Below, in pieces: positions 16,515-26,049 of a DNA stretch of 41,672 nucleotides (its first letter is position 1; every line of letters begins with the position of its first letter). Location of the stretch: the NCBI GenBank assembly GCA_014380485.1, contig JACMJU010000075.1, forward strand, positions 1-41,672. The letters are read 5' to 3'. The notes below the pieces were generated by a model, which saw only the letters and a program-made list of their open reading frames with translations, made no database searches and was not told the origin of the DNA. The position numbers and the translations under genes are program-made. Origin of the DNA: Methyloceanibacter sp. (GTDB lineage Bacteria > Pseudomonadota > Alphaproteobacteria > Rhizobiales > Methyloligellaceae).

Positions 16515-18428
16515 CTATCCGCGCTCATGGAAGTGATCATAGATCGTCCGCGCCATCCTTGCGCTGATGCCGGCGACCGCCTCGAGGTCGGCGGTGCCGG
16601 CGCGGCTGACCGCCTTGGCTGAGCCGAAATGCTGCAACAGCGCGCGCTTGCGTTGCGGCCCGATGCCGGGCACCTCGTCGAGCGGCGAAGCGGTGATCGC
16701 CTTTTTGCGTTTTGCCCGATGGGCGCCGATGGCAAACCGGTGCGCTTCGTCCCTGAGCTTCTGGAGGCAATAAAGCACGGGGTCCCGCGGCTCCAACAGC
16801 AGCGGCTCCTTGCCCCTGAGATAGATGCGTTCCCGCCCGGCATTGCGCTCCGGCCCCTTGGCTATTGCCGCCACTTTGATCTCTGACAGGCCGAGCTCGT
16901 CCAGCACGACGTAGGCGGCACCGAGCTGGCCCGGACCTCCGTCGATCAGCACGAGGTCGGGCGCGGCCCATCCACTCACGTCCGCCCGCTCCTTGGCGAG
17001 CTTGCTGAAGCGGCGTGTCAGCATCTCGCGCATCATCGCGTAATCGTCGCCCGGCGCCAAATCTTCGCTCTTCATGTTGAACTTGCGGTATTGCCCTTTG
17101 ACGAAGCCGTCAGGGCCGGCGACGATCATGGCGCCGACCGGATTGGTGCCGGAGATGTGGCTGTTGTCGTAGACTTCGATCCGTTCCGGACTGTCGTCGA
17201 GATCGAACAGCTCGGCAAGCCGCGCCAGGATCGCCGCCTGCGACGAGGACTCGGCAAGGCGCCGCGCCAGCGCCTCGCGGGCGTTGACGAGCGCATGCTC
17301 CACCAGTTCGCGCTTCTCGCCCCGCATCGGCACGCTGACACCGATCTTGCGGCCGGTGCGCAACGACAAGGCTTCGCCGAGCAGGCGGCGCCCCGAGATG
17401 TCATGCGAAAGCAAGACGAGTTTTGGGGGTTGTTTGTCGTCATAGAACTGGGCGACGAACGATTCCAAAACCTCCTCGACCGAAACGCTCTTATCGGCGC
17501 GCGGGAAATAGGCGCGGTTGCCCCAATTGTTGCCGGCGCGGAAGAAGAACACCTGGATGCAGGTCTGGCCGGCCTCTTGATGGGCGGCGAAGACGTCGGC
17601 CTCCTTCACGCTGTGCGGGTTGATGCCCTGGCGCGACTGAATGTGGCTGAGCGCGGTCAGCCGGTCGCGAAAGCTCGCCGCCCGCTCATAGTCCTGCTTC
17701 AGGCTCGCCTCGTCCATCAGCGCACGCAGCCTGAGTTTCACCTCGTCGCTCTCGCCGGTGAGGAAGCGGAGCGCCTCGTCGACCAGCGCGCCGTAATCGG
17801 CAATGGAGATCTCCCCGGTGCACGGCGCGCTGCAGCGCTTGATCTGGTAGAGCAGGCACGGCCTGATCCGGCTTTCGTAATACGGGTCGGAGCAGGAGCG
17901 CAGCAGAAAAGCGCGCTGAAGCGTGTTGATGGTGCGCCCCACGGCGCCGGCCGAAGCGAACGGCCCGAAATAATCGCCCTTGCGGCCGCGCCCGCCGCGA
18001 TGCTTGAGGATCTGCGGCACCGCGTGGTCGCGGGCGATGAGAATGAAGGGGAAGGACTTGTCATCGCGGAGCACCACGTTGTAGCGGGGCTTCAGCCGCT
18101 TGATCAGATTGGCCTCGAGCAGAAGCGCCTCGATCTCGGTCGCGGTGGTGACGAATTCCATGCTTGCGGTATCGGCGATCATGCGAGCGATGCGGTTGTT
18201 GTGACCGGCGCCGCGCGCATAGCTCTGCACCCGTTTCTTCAGGTGCCGCGCCTTGCCCACGTAAAGCACCTCGCCGGAGGCATCGGTCATGCGGTAGACG
18301 CCGGGCCCCGCCGGCGCGGTCTTGGCATGGCGGCCGATGACCGGCGCACCGGTGTCGGCGGCACGCAACGCGTTGCGCACGCGCGAAAGGAGCGTGGGTC
18401 CGGCGCGGTCGGGGTTCTCTAACGGCAT
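16515..18428 (-). CDS. uvrC: Excinuclease ABC subunit C
   Basis: Nuclease of nucleotide excision repair that cuts both sides of a lesion after UvrA/UvrB loading. The 637-aa protein has an N-terminal GIY-YIG domain ([20 protein letters not shown]), the cysteine region [15 protein letters not shown], a UVR UvrB-binding motif ([20 protein letters not shown]), the RNase H-like second nuclease domain ([32 protein letters not shown]) and a C-terminal helix-hairpin-helix pair ([20 protein letters not shown]). ATG 18428 gives the usual start; the frame extends 26 codons more without family similarity. Its partner uvrB is also in this window. Confidence 0.97.
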   Translation of the reverse strand: MPLENPDRAGPTLLSRVRNALRAADTGAPVIGRHAKTAPAGPGVYRMTDASGEVLYVGKARHLKKRVQSYARGAGHNNRIARMIADTASMEFVTTATEIEALLLEANLIKRLKPRYNVVLRDDKSFPFILIARDHAVPQILKHRGGRGRKGDYFGPFASAGAVGRTINTLQRAFLLRSCSDPYYESRIRPCLLYQIKRCSAPCTGEISIADYGALVDEALRFLTGESDEVKLRLRALMDEASLKQDYERAASFRDRLTALSHIQSRQGINPHSVKEADVFAAHQEAGQTCIQVFFFRAGNNWGNRAYFPRADKSVSVEEVLESFVAQFYDDKQPPKLVLLSHDISGRRLLGEALSLRTGRKIGVSVPMRGEKRELVEHALVNAREALARRLAESSSQAAILARLAELFDLDDSPERIEVYDNSHISGTNPVGAMIVAGPDGFVKGQYRKFNMKSEDLAPGDDYAMMREMLTRRFSKLAKERADVSGWAAPDLVLIDGGPGQLGAAYVVLDELGLSEIKVAAIAKGPERNAGRERIYLRGKEPLLLEPRDPVLYCLQKLRDEAHRFAIGAHRAKRKKAITASPLDEVPGIGPQRKRALLQHFGSAKAVSRAGTADLEAVAGISARMARTIYDHFHERG

Positions 18429-18522
18429 GGAATCGTGAGTCCTTCGCGCATGCCTGGGGCATGCGGTTCTAGGGCGAAGGTATGGTCTAAGCGTGACCTC
18501 CTTCAAGACCTTGGAGGCGCCA

Positions 18523-19284
18523 TCAACCCTTATCCCCCACCTCCCTCCAAGCCAAGTGCTGACCGCCGTCGAGCGCGATCATCTGGCCGGTAACGGAGGG
18601 CGTTTCGAGCAGGAAGCGGATGGCGCCGGTAACGTCCTCGGCGCCGACGGCTTTTCGCAGCGGTGTCGCGCGGTATTCCCGCTCGAACGCGGCTTGGCTT
18701 TGCCCCTCGTTCTTGAGCACGGGGCCTGGCGCGATGGCATTGACCCTGATCCGGGGGGCCAGCGCCTGAGCCATGGTTTGGGTAGCGGTCCACAGCGCCG
18801 CCTTGGCGATGGTGTAGGAGAAATATTCGGGGTCGGGGCGCAGAACTTTTTGATCGATCACATTGATCACGTTTCCTGCCATGCCGTCTGGCAGCGCCCC
18901 GGCAAAAGCCCGGGTGAGGAAGATCGGCGCTCTGAGATTGACGTCGAGATGCGCCTGCCACGCCCGGCCATCGAGCGTGGCAAGCGCGTCGTGCTCGAAA
19001 CGGGCCGCATTGTTGATGAGGCAGATGGGAGGGCTAAGCTCCGCGGTGCAAGCCTCGATCAGAGGCTCAAGCGTGTCCAAGCGATCAAGATCGGCGGCAA
19101 AGGCGGCAGCCTTTCCACCCTTGCGTTCGATTTCCGCCACGAGGTCGGCGGCGTCGGCCGCTGAGGCGCGATAGTGGACGCCCACGCGCCAGCCGCGGCC
19201 GGCGAAATCGAGAGCGATGATGCGGCCGAGCCTGCGCGCCGCGCCGGTAACGAGCACGGTCCGGTCGTCTGTGTCTTGCGCCAT
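18523..19284 (-). CDS. SDR oxidoreductase, pteridine reductase (FolM/PTR1)-like
   Basis: A 253-aa short-chain dehydrogenase. The cofactor loop reads [11 protein letters not shown], the T-G-x3-R-x-G form of pteridine reductases rather than the common T-G-x3-G-x-G. The catalytic set is D144 (in NVIDQK), Y157 and K161 (FSYTIAK), where most SDRs have Ser in place of Asp. The Asp/Tyr/Lys spacing of 13 and 4 matches PTR1. A role in dihydropteridine or monapterin reduction is therefore a good inference; a generic SDR is the fallback. It ends 94 bp before uvrC and may be its upstream operon partner. Confidence 0.88.
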   Translation of the reverse strand: MAQDTDDRTVLVTGAARRLGRIIALDFAGRGWRVGVHYRASAADAADLVAEIERKGGKAAAFAADLDRLDTLEPLIEACTAELSPPICLINNAARFEHDALATLDGRAWQAHLDVNLRAPIFLTRAFAGALPDGMAGNVINVIDQKVLRPDPEYFSYTIAKAALWTATQTMAQALAPRIRVNAIAPGPVLKNEGQSQAAFEREYRATPLRKAVGAEDVTGAIRFLLETPSVTGQMIALDGGQHLAWREVGDKG

Positions 19285-19458
19285 GCTATCGAGCTGGGGA
19301 GTTTGGCCGAAACGAATTTGCAGACGGATTGGGGCGACGGAAGCTCAAACTACTCTAAGTGAGCACCCTCGGGCGAACAAGAGCGGCGCCCCTTTCTTCC
19401 GCCGCGCCGGTGGCCTATTGAAGCCGTGGCCGAGGAACGCGCGCGAAGAGGTGATGCT

Positions 19459-20109
19459 GTGCTTGACGAGAATGCGGTCGCCAAAGCGCACGCGGTCTAC
19501 ACGCCCTTCACCCTGTCCATTTACGATGTGCTCGTTCACGGCCTCTCCAACCGCTTCGCCTGGCGCTGCCCCACGCGCCGTCTCATCGCGCTTTACCGCG
19601 ACAATCTCTCGTCCCATCATCTTGAAGCCGGCGTGGGTACCGGTTTCTTGCTCGACCGTGCCGGGACGGCGCGGCTGAGCCGCCTCGTCCTACTAGACGC
19701 CAATCGGAATTGCCTCGATCGCGCCGGGCGCCGGCTTGCGCGCTTCAAGCCCGAGCTTCATCAAGTCAACCTGCTCGCGCCGCTCACACCCGATCTTGCG
19801 CCGGTCAACTCTGTCGGCCTCACCTATGTGCTGCATTGCCTACCGGGACGCATGAGCGAGAAGCTGAAGGCGATCGATCATTTGCGGCCCCTGATGAGCA
19901 AGGGCGCCACCCTGTTCGGCGCGACCATCCTCGGACGCGGGATTGCGCCGAATCGGGCGGCTTCCGCGCTGCTCGATCTCTATAACGCAAAGGGCGTGTT
20001 CAATAATCGCGAGGACGATATGGCCGCCTTGTCCGACGGCTTGCGGCAACGCTTCGACGAGGTCGCAATCGCGGAAGAGGGCTGTGTCGCCTTGTTTCGC
20101 GCCACCTGA
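19459..20109 (+). CDS. Class I SAM-dependent methyltransferase
   Basis: A 216-aa protein with the SAM-binding motif I HLEAGVGTGFLLD (near residue 55), an acidic residue in LVLLDANRNCL and a motif IV-like VNSVGLTYVLHCLPG. The region upstream of motif I (VYTPFTLSIYDVLVHGLSNRFAW) resembles small-molecule or lipid methyltransferases, but the substrate cannot be read from the sequence. GTG 19459 has AAGAGG 7 nt before it; a GTG at 19426 would add 11 residues without a ribosome site. It is divergent from the SDR gene across 174 bp. Confidence 0.82.
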   Translation: MLDENAVAKAHAVYTPFTLSIYDVLVHGLSNRFAWRCPTRRLIALYRDNLSSHHLEAGVGTGFLLDRAGTARLSRLVLLDANRNCLDRAGRRLARFKPELHQVNLLAPLTPDLAPVNSVGLTYVLHCLPGRMSEKLKAIDHLRPLMSKGATLFGATILGRGIAPNRAASALLDLYNAKGVFNNREDDMAALSDGLRQRFDEVAIAEEGCVALFRAT

Positions 20110-20247
20110 CCAGGGAACGCAAGCTCCCCCGGTCAATCTGCCTCGGGATGGTCATTAACCTGCCGTTTACCCTGCCAAGTTTCGCCCCGGTTCATCGTTA
20201 ACCCTCGGTAGGGGTAGGCGGCTACCCTGGGGCCGCGAGCGCTTGGT

Positions 20248-20266
20248 CCAGCGCGTTTCGCGCTGG
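20248..20266 (+). other. Hairpin in the leader of the outer-membrane protein gene
   Basis: Perfect 8-bp arms CCAGCGCG and CGCGCTGG with a TTT loop lie 42 bp before the start codon. A second smaller inverted repeat (GGGTAG/CTACCC) lies about 40 bp further upstream. Both would be in the mRNA leader and could affect stability or translation. Confidence 0.5.
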
Positions 20267-20307
20267 CGCGGCATGAGACCGGAGTCTCCAATCGTGAGGT
20301 GTCTGTT

Positions 20308-20997
20308 ATGCGTACGCGATTGAACCAGGCCTGGGCTCTTGCTGCCGTGTTATCGGCAAGCGCTGCGGCCTCGAGCCCCGCTTCTGCCACCGACCTTCCT
20401 TCACCGCCCTTGCCGCCGAGCTACGATGCGACGCCGCTGCCTCCCCAAGACGTGTTCGAGGGTTGGTGGCTCGGGGGCACGCTCGGCGGCGCGACCGTGA
20501 GCTATGACCTTGCCCCCGATGGGGGCGGGGCCACTACCGAGGGCGTGGTGGGCGGCCTGGTCGGCGGCTATAGCTGGCAGAGCGGACCCCTTGTGTTGGG
20601 TGTCGAGGGCGACATCATGGCCGCCGATGTCAGCGGCAACGGCCAATTCAATTCGGGTTTGAACCAGGTCAGTCCGAGTATCGACGCGATGGCCGACTTA
20701 CGCTTGCGCGCAGGCGTCGCGGTCATGCCTCAGGTGCTCTTGTTCGCCACCTTCGGCGGCGCCTGGGCCAATGCCGATCTGCCAGTCAGCGGTCTTGGCG
20801 CCGGCTCCGGCAGCACCGATTTCTTCGGCTGGAGCGTCGGCGGCGGAGCCGAAGTCGCATTCAACCCGAACTGGGCCGCGCGCTTCGACTACCAGTTCAC
20901 CGACTTCAACGCCGAGACGGTGACTTATCCAGGGGGCGATCTCGAGCTCGACCCCGACGCCAGCACCTATCGCGGCTCGCTGATTTATCGCTTCTAG
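20308..20997 (+). CDS. Outer-membrane beta-barrel protein
   Basis: A 229-aa porin-like protein of the small opacity/OmpA-barrel type common in Hyphomicrobiales. It has a signal peptide (MRTRLNQAWALAAVLSAS, cleavage after ASA), a Pro-rich linker TDLPSPPLPPSYDATPLPP, then alternating amphipathic strands rich in Gly and aromatic residues (FEGWWLGGTLGGATVSY, AARFDYQFTDF). It ends in Tyr-Arg-Phe, the C-terminal aromatic signal for barrel assembly. ATG 20308 has GAGG about 8 nt upstream. A 198-bp leader region with hairpins precedes it. Structural or adhesion role likely; no specific ligand visible. Confidence 0.88.
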   Translation: MRTRLNQAWALAAVLSASAAASSPASATDLPSPPLPPSYDATPLPPQDVFEGWWLGGTLGGATVSYDLAPDGGGATTEGVVGGLVGGYSWQSGPLVLGVEGDIMAADVSGNGQFNSGLNQVSPSIDAMADLRLRAGVAVMPQVLLFATFGGAWANADLPVSGLGAGSGSTDFFGWSVGGGAEVAFNPNWAARFDYQFTDFNAETVTYPGGDLELDPDASTYRGSLIYRF

Positions 20998-21012
20998 GCT
21001 TATGTCTTGAGG

Positions 21013-21693
21013 TCAGTGCGGCGCGGGAGCTGGCACGGTGATCTTGGGAGCGGCACAGAGCCGCCTCTGATCTTCATTGATGCCGCAGGCCCGGGGAAAA
21101 AGATCGCGGCCGAAGCACACCCTGATGTCGAGGAGATGCGCTCTGCGGCAGGTGACGGAGATCATATCCGGCTTGAGCCAAGGATTGGCATCGAGGAAAG
21201 CGCGCTCGATCTCAGCGGGAGAGGCAAGAGGCTTGGCGTCGGCGGCGAGAAAGCGCGCCGGAACGCTGATGCGCTGATAGAGCGCGCGCGCCACCGCGAA
21301 ATACTGCGCGGGATCGAGACCGGAGCAGGTCCCATGAGCGCGATATTCATGGATCACCAAATTCTTGCTCGGCATGATATCGCGCATCTCGGCGATCACG
21401 CTTTCCGGCACCCAGGGACGGTTACCCGTGGGGCAATCCTCCGGCCAACCCTTTTCGTGTTGCGGCCACAGCCCATGCAGCAGGAAGGCGTGCGGCTTCG
21501 CGATGTCGCATTGTCCGTCCTTGCGGCTTCGTCCCTCGCCGCGGCAGTAAGAAGGCATCCAGGTGAGCACGAGCGCGTAGTAATCGAACGCGCCCGGCGT
21601 GTTGCGTGCGGCGTTCGAGGCGCCGCTCCCCGCCGACAGGCAGGCGAGCGCGATGGCCCAGGGCAGGGCGCGCCTAAGTCCGGACCACGTCAT
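21013..21693 (-). CDS. Ribonuclease T2 family protein, exported
   Basis: A 226-aa secreted endoribonuclease with both active-site signatures: CAS I as FLLHGLWPQ (H73) and CAS II as HEYRAHGTCSG (E116, H120). Several cysteines (62, 87, 123 and later) suit disulfides in the periplasm. The N-terminus has a signal segment (LRRALPWAIALACLSAGSGA). ATG 21693 overlaps the end of the M20 peptidase gene by 20 nt, so the two are probably co-transcribed. It meets the outer-membrane protein gene tail to tail with a 15-bp gap. Confidence 0.92.
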   Translation of the reverse strand: MTWSGLRRALPWAIALACLSAGSGASNAARNTPGAFDYYALVLTWMPSYCRGEGRSRKDGQCDIAKPHAFLLHGLWPQHEKGWPEDCPTGNRPWVPESVIAEMRDIMPSKNLVIHEYRAHGTCSGLDPAQYFAVARALYQRISVPARFLAADAKPLASPAEIERAFLDANPWLKPDMISVTCRRAHLLDIRVCFGRDLFPRACGINEDQRRLCAAPKITVPAPAPH

Positions 21694-23137
21694 CGATCGC
21701 ACCAAGCTCGGCCAAGATACGCGCCCAGCTTCGCGCACCCTTGGTGAAGCTCCTGAGATTGTATTTCTCATTCGGGGCGTGGATGCGGTCGTCGTCAAGA
21801 GCGAAGCCGATCAGCAGCGAGTCCATGCCGAGCCGCGAACGAAATGACTCGACGATCGGGATCGAGGCGCCGCAGCCGACGATCGCGGGCGCTTTTCCCC
21901 ATTCGGCTTCGAGCGCACGGGCGGCGGCAAGAAAGGGTGGCGCGCCGGTGTCGAAACCGACCGCTTGCGATCCGGCCTCATGCGCGTACGAGACCTTGGC
22001 ATCGGCGGGAAGAAGGTCGGCGACGAAGCGATGGAAGCAGGAGAGGATTTTTCGCGGATCCTGCCCCGGGACCAGGCGGAAGGACAGTTTGGCGGTGGCC
22101 TGCGCCGGGATCACCGTCTTGGTGCCCGGTCCGCCATAGCCGCCGACGATACCGTTGATCTCGGCAGTCGGCCGCGACCACAGTTGTTCGAGCACCCCGA
22201 AGCCTTTCTCTCCGGCCGGCTTGCTCAACCCCACACTTCCGAGAAAACTTGCGTCATCGAAACCGAGCGTGCGCCAGCCGGCGAGCTCGGCGGGGGAGGG
22301 CGCGCGAATGTCATCATAGAAGCCGGGAATGGCGACGCGGCCCTCGCCATCGTGAAGCGCGGCGAGAATGTCGGCAAGAACGCGCAGCGGATTCAGCGCC
22401 GGCCCGCCATAGACGCCGGAATGCAGGTCGCGGGACGGGCCGCTGACGGTGATTTCCGAGAAGGCCAACCCGCGCAGGAAGGCGGTGATCGCGGGGGTGT
22501 CGGCATCCCATTGCGCGGTATCGCAGACGAGCGCGAGATCGGACTTAAGCTCGGCGCCATGAGCGGCCAGGAACGGTCCGAGACTCGGACTTCCCGATTC
22601 CTCCTCGCCCTCGATGAGCACGCTGACATCGAGCGGAAGCGTCCCGTGTTCGTCGCGCCAGGCGCGGGCGGCCTCGATGAAGGTCATCATCTGGCCTTTG
22701 TCGTCGGAAGCGCCGCGGGCGACGATGACGGTGCCATGATGAGGATCGTCGACGAAACGCGGATCGAAAGGCGGTGCGATCCACTCCTCGAAAGGCTCCG
22801 GCGGTTGAACGTCGTAATGGCCGTAGAACAACACGCGGCGGCGCGGCTTGGCCGGAGGCGCCCCGCGCCAATGCCCGACCACCATCGGTTTGCCGCGTGT
22901 CGGGACGACCCGCGCCTCGAATCCGGTGTCGCGCAAGAGACCGGCGCAGCATTCCGCCGCATCGAGGCAGGATTGGTGATAGGCCGGATCGGTCGATACG
23001 CTGGGGATGGCAAGCAGACGGAACAGCCGCTCAAGGGCTCGCGGCTCTTCGCGGGCGAGCCGGTCGAGCACGCTTTGCAAAGCGCCATTCGATGCCTGGG
23101 ATCTATTCATCGCCATGGCCCACCGAAACGCGGTCAT
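21674..23137 (-). CDS. M20 family dipeptidase
   Basis: A zinc peptidase of up to 487 aa of the M20/ArgE/CPG2 family, carnosinase-like branch. Metal and catalytic residues visible: LFYGHYDVQPPEPFEEW (H107, D109), RGASDDKGQ (D145), LIEGEEESGSP (general base E179, metal E180), LHSGVYGG in the lid domain, and a later GCGASIPIVE. These argue for cytoplasmic hydrolysis of dipeptides or acyl-amino acids. The start could be ATG 23137, 23116 or 23110; none has a strong ribosome site. RNase T2 overlaps its 3' end. Confidence 0.93.
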   Translation of the reverse strand: MTAFRWAMAMNRSQASNGALQSVLDRLAREEPRALERLFRLLAIPSVSTDPAYHQSCLDAAECCAGLLRDTGFEARVVPTRGKPMVVGHWRGAPPAKPRRRVLFYGHYDVQPPEPFEEWIAPPFDPRFVDDPHHGTVIVARGASDDKGQMMTFIEAARAWRDEHGTLPLDVSVLIEGEEESGSPSLGPFLAAHGAELKSDLALVCDTAQWDADTPAITAFLRGLAFSEITVSGPSRDLHSGVYGGPALNPLRVLADILAALHDGEGRVAIPGFYDDIRAPSPAELAGWRTLGFDDASFLGSVGLSKPAGEKGFGVLEQLWSRPTAEINGIVGGYGGPGTKTVIPAQATAKLSFRLVPGQDPRKILSCFHRFVADLLPADAKVSYAHEAGSQAVGFDTGAPPFLAAARALEAEWGKAPAIVGCGASIPIVESFRSRLGMDSLLIGFALDDDRIHAPNEKYNLRSFTKGARSWARILAELGAIDDVVRT

Positions 23138-23235
23138 GATTTCCAGCCCGGGCGAAGGCGTGAGCGTACTCGGTAGCGGCGCGCAACACGCCGCTGCCGG
23201 AGCCGGCCGATTTCACGTTCGAATGTGGGGAAGGA

Positions 23236-23451
23236 TTATTCGCCGAGCTGCACGTTGATGGCTTGCGGGCCTTTACCGCGGCGGTCTGGCTCGGTTTCGA
23301 AGGATACCCGCGCACCCTCGTCGAGCGCGGGAAGACCCGAGCGCTGCAGCGCTGAGATATGCAGAAACACATCCTTGCCGCCATCGTCCGGCGTGATGAA
23401 GCCGAACCCTCGTGAATGATTGAAGAACTTGACCGTTCCGGTCTGACGCAT
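23236..23451 (-). CDS. Cold-shock domain protein
   Basis: A 71-aa single cold-shock domain RNA chaperone. It has RNP1-type [18 protein letters not shown]2 DVFLHISAL and the C-terminal strand [22 protein letters not shown] 23451 is preceded by AAAGGAG at ideal spacing. The 231-bp region upstream is gene-free and may hold a structured leader, as cold-shock genes often have. It follows the small exported protein gene on the same strand and is followed by the M20 gene 98 bp on. Confidence 0.96.
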   Translation of the reverse strand: MRQTGTVKFFNHSRGFGFITPDDGGKDVFLHISALQRSGLPALDEGARVSFETEPDRRGKGPQAINVQLGE

Positions 23452-23682
23452 GGGAAGCTCCTTTCCCCCTTCCAAACAGTCCGCGCGCCAAGGGCGCGGA
23501 GAGGATCAGGCAAGTCTAGAAAGCGGGGAAAGAAACCGCGTCGCTTCCCACGGAGCGCATGCAGCAAATCTCCACCCGGGTTCGCAATCTGCCCGCAAAA
23601 CGCCTCACTCTAGGGGCGCGAGCCTGCTCAGCGCAAGACCCATCTCGGCCGCCGCAGGCGGCGAGAGCGCTGATACGAATGC

Positions 23683-23997
23683 TTAATTCGGATAGGGATC
23701 GTGCAGCGGAGCGCCATTGAGCGAGGCGGGCGGAAAGTCGAAGTGGGGCCCGAAATCCTTCGGCGCCGGAGGCATCTTGGCCGGTCCCCAGATGTCGCTG
23801 AGGGTCAAGACCGAATAGCCGCCGACTCGGCGGCGCGGCCCGCCATCGACATAATTGCCGCCGGCACCTTGGCCCGCAATGTTGCCGCTCGGTGCCTGTT
23901 GGGCGTCGGCGCCCTGCGTCGAGATCAGGACAAAGAACGCGCCCGCAAGGACGGCCGCGGGAAAGAGGAGCGTGCGGAAGGCGGGAAGCCTGGGCAT
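23683..23997 (-). CDS. Small exported protein, unknown function
   Basis: A 104-aa protein starting MPRLPAFRTLLFPAAVLAGA with a signal peptide that likely ends after ADA. The mature part is Gly/Pro-rich (NIAGQGAGGNYVDGG, then GGYSVLTLSDIWGPAKMPPAPKDFGPHFDFPP) and has no recognised domain. ATG 23997 has only a weak AGG ribosome site; a longer open frame upstream has no gene-like features. I consider expression likely because of the well-formed signal peptide, but this is one of the weaker gene calls. Confidence 0.55.
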   Translation of the reverse strand: MPRLPAFRTLLFPAAVLAGAFFVLISTQGADAQQAPSGNIAGQGAGGNYVDGGPRRRVGGYSVLTLSDIWGPAKMPPAPKDFGPHFDFPPASLNGAPLHDPYPN

Positions 23998-24438
23998 GTG
24001 ACCTGCTAACGTGGTTTGCGGTGAAAAGTTGCGTATCGCCCCTCGAATCTGACCGGCCGAAGTTACGATTGCGTGACCGGCCTTCGCGAGCTCAAGCGGC
24101 CCGCCCAAAAACTGCCCTTCCTGCTGAAGGGTCGCTCCCGGACGACCACTATGCGATCTTTCGGGCCCCGTGCCTATGGCTTCCTTGCAACAGATGCCCG
24201 CCTTCACGCCTCCTCGAGCGCCCGTTCGCCAATGATTTTCAATGTTTAGCCCGTTCCGCGGTCCGCGATTTACCGCCGGCGCCGCAGCCGGGCGCACCGC
24301 GCCTGCAAGCTTGGTGGCGCCTATCCCCCGAAAGGGAACGCGGCGCCACCAAGAACGCAACACAACCATCTGACCCAGCGGCGCCGGCGGATGGCCCTTT
24401 GCGATGTCGAAGATGAACGAAGTCGCTGGCGATGCTCG
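23998..24438. other. 441-bp gene-free gap containing a long perfect inverted repeat
   Basis: No convincing reading frame is present. At 24310-24321 CTTGGTGGCGCC pairs perfectly with GGCGCCACCAAG at 24342-24353 around a 20-nt loop that itself has CCC/GGG pairing. No T-run follows on either side, so this is not a standard intrinsic terminator of rlpA. The remainder should include the promoter of the small exported protein gene. Confidence 0.6.
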
Positions 24439-25386
24439 CTAGCCCGTATGCCGCTCGCGCGTCCGCGCGGGCTTCATGAACCCCGGCGTTGTGCCGAGGA
24501 CGGCGTAAGGATGAGGCGTATTGGACGCCACGGTAATGCGGCGGCTCGAGAAACGCGAAGCCTGCTTCCCGGCGGCACGGATTCCGCTGGAGGCGTCCGC
24601 CACGTGAACGCGGGTCTTTGCGCTTCCGGTTGGTTTGGATCGCTTGGCCACGGCCGCCAACTGAATGCGAGTCTTCGCGCTTCCGCTTGGCTTCGATCGC
24701 TTGGCCACTGCCGCCACGTGAATGCGAGTCTTCGCGGTTCCACCTGGCTTGGACCGATTGGCTACAGCAGCCACCTTGACCCTCGCCTGTGCACCATGAC
24801 GCTTGTTCGAACCAGAGGCGATCACGGCGAGGCCCTTGGTCTTTGACGGCTTGGGCGCAGCTTTGGCCATCTTGGCGGGCGACTTGGGCCGAGCCCTATC
24901 CGCTTTGGTCTCCTCGGCAAGCGATGCGGTCATTTTCGAGGAGACGATCGCGGTTTCGGGCGCCGCAGCCATCGACGCCCCGTTCTTCGTCCTGGCCGTC
25001 GACTCGCCGAGAGCGGCGAGCACGCCGCCATCGGTGATCACCCTCACTTTGGCGGTGCCGGCAGCGATCATCCCGATGCTGGCGGCGGCGGCTTTGGACA
25101 GATCGATGATCCGGCCGCCGATGAAGGGACCGCGATCATTGATTCGCACGACCACGGATCGGCCATTTGACAGATTCTCGACCAGTACCCGCGTGCCAAA
25201 CGGCAGCGAACGATGCGCGGCCGTGAGGTCGTTGGGGTTCATCTGCTCGCCGTTGGCGGTGGTGTTGGCTGGTAGCGAATACCAGGAGGCATGGCCGAGT
25301 TGGTCGGCCTTGGCAAAATCGATAGGTACCGTCGCAGCGGCGCCGAGAAGTCCCACCGTAATCATCGTGGCTCGCATTTTGATCAT
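24439..25386 (-). CDS. rlpA: RlpA-like lytic transglycosylase/septal protein
   Basis: A 315-aa exported protein. After a signal segment ([20 protein letters not shown]) comes the double-psi beta-barrel domain of Rlp[56 protein letters not shown], containing the expected Asp/Asn region. RlpA proteins cleave denuded glycan strands of peptidoglycan. Instead of a SPOR domain, the C-terminal half is a basic Lys/Ala/Ser-rich region with three 19-residue repeats. No lipobox is obvious despite the family name. ATG 25386 is used; ATG 25377 is possible. GGAG lies 10 nt upstream. Confidence 0.9.
   Translation of the reverse strand: MIKMRATMITVGLLGAAATVPIDFAKADQLGHASWYSLPANTTANGEQMNPNDLTAAHRSLPFGTRVLVENLSNGRSVVVRINDRGPFIGGRIIDLSKAAAASIGMIAAGTAKVRVITDGGVLAALGESTARTKNGASMAAAPETAIVSSKMTASLAEETKADRARPKSPAKMAKAAPKPSKTKGLAVIASGSNKRHGAQARVKVAAVANRSKPGGTAKTRIHVAAVAKRSKPSGSAKTRIQLAAVAKRSKPTGSAKTRVHVADASSGIRAAGKQASRFSSRRITVASNTPHPYAVLGTTPGFMKPARTRERHTG
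24613..24783 (-). repeat. Three 57-bp tandem repeats inside rlpA
   Basis: They encode residues about 202-258 as three 19-aa units of the form R-(V/I)-x-(V/L)-AAVA-(N/K)-RSKP-x-G-(T/S)-AKT, followed by the start of a fourth (RVHVAD). The protein period is exact with few substitutions, pointing to slippage or recombination expansion of a basic linker. Confidence 0.9.
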
Positions 25387-25699
25387 GCGGTTGTCGCTCC
25401 ATATTCGATTGTTTGGGAGGTTTGGAGACCGGCGATGAATCAAGCCGGCCGCACATGTTAGTGCGGGTCGTAAGCTACGGAGCAAGAAGGCGAGAAATCG
25501 ACTCTCAGGGGGTAATTGAAGGGCGATTTAGGGGCGCGGCGGACTTTTTTGACTAAGGTTAGGGGAGAGTTAAAACGCGCGGCCGCCGGTCCCTAACCGG
25601 CCGGTCTGGCCTAATTCTTTGTCATTTCTTGCCTGATCCTTGCCCTTTTCAACCTATACCGAGGAAACGATCCGCGCAGAGCTTAACAACAGTGCCGCG
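25387..25699. other. 313-bp divergent gap between rlpA and the DUF3072-like gene
   Basis: Presumably holds the rlpA promoter. I see a TTGACT at about 25548 with no convincing -10 box and a short CCGGT/ACCGG inverted repeat with a 5-nt loop near 25580. No gene is supported here. Confidence 0.4.
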
Positions 25700-25942
25700 A
25701 TGAGGATGAAAAACAACACGCACGCGTTCCAGGAGGGTGAACGGCCCTCTCCCAGCACCCTGAACCCACCAGCGCAGGAGAAAATGACCGGCGCCCCGGC
25801 CTCCTATCTCAAAATGCTCGCCGATGAAGTGCGGGAGCCGTCGGCGTTCGCTCAGGACTTGAGCAAGCGGGAAGCGTCGCGGCGCATCGAGGCGCTGACG
25901 GAGAAACTGAGGCTCGGCGAGCCGCCGCCGCACACGGATTAG
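25700..25942 (+). CDS. DUF3072-like small protein
   Basis: A protein of about 80 aa. The core MTGAPASYLKMLADEVREP, then LSKREASRRIEALTEKL, matches the DUF3072 pattern (M-T-x-x-Q/P-x-x-Y-L-x-x-L ... E-A-S-x-x-I-D/E-x-L), a family of unknown function in soil and plant-associated bacteria. The start is uncertain: ATG 25700 or 25706 are used in preference to a TTG at 25640, and an ATG at 25784 would remove the flexible N-terminal arm. Soluble, charged and cytoplasmic. Confidence 0.65.
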   Translation: MRMKNNTHAFQEGERPSPSTLNPPAQEKMTGAPASYLKMLADEVREPSAFAQDLSKREASRRIEALTEKLRLGEPPPHTD

Positions 25943-26049
25943 AATGTGCATCTTCGATGGGGCTTCCCCGCGCCGAAGACTTGTAAATCATCGGCCCAGC
26001 GACCCTTCCTCCCTTGACGGACATCCACCGACTGGTTTGAGTGGCGCCC

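Noticed and set aside
17091-18422. A 443-codon plus-strand frame opposite uvrC
   Set aside because: Shadow of the uvrC codon pattern with no ribosome site or family similarity.
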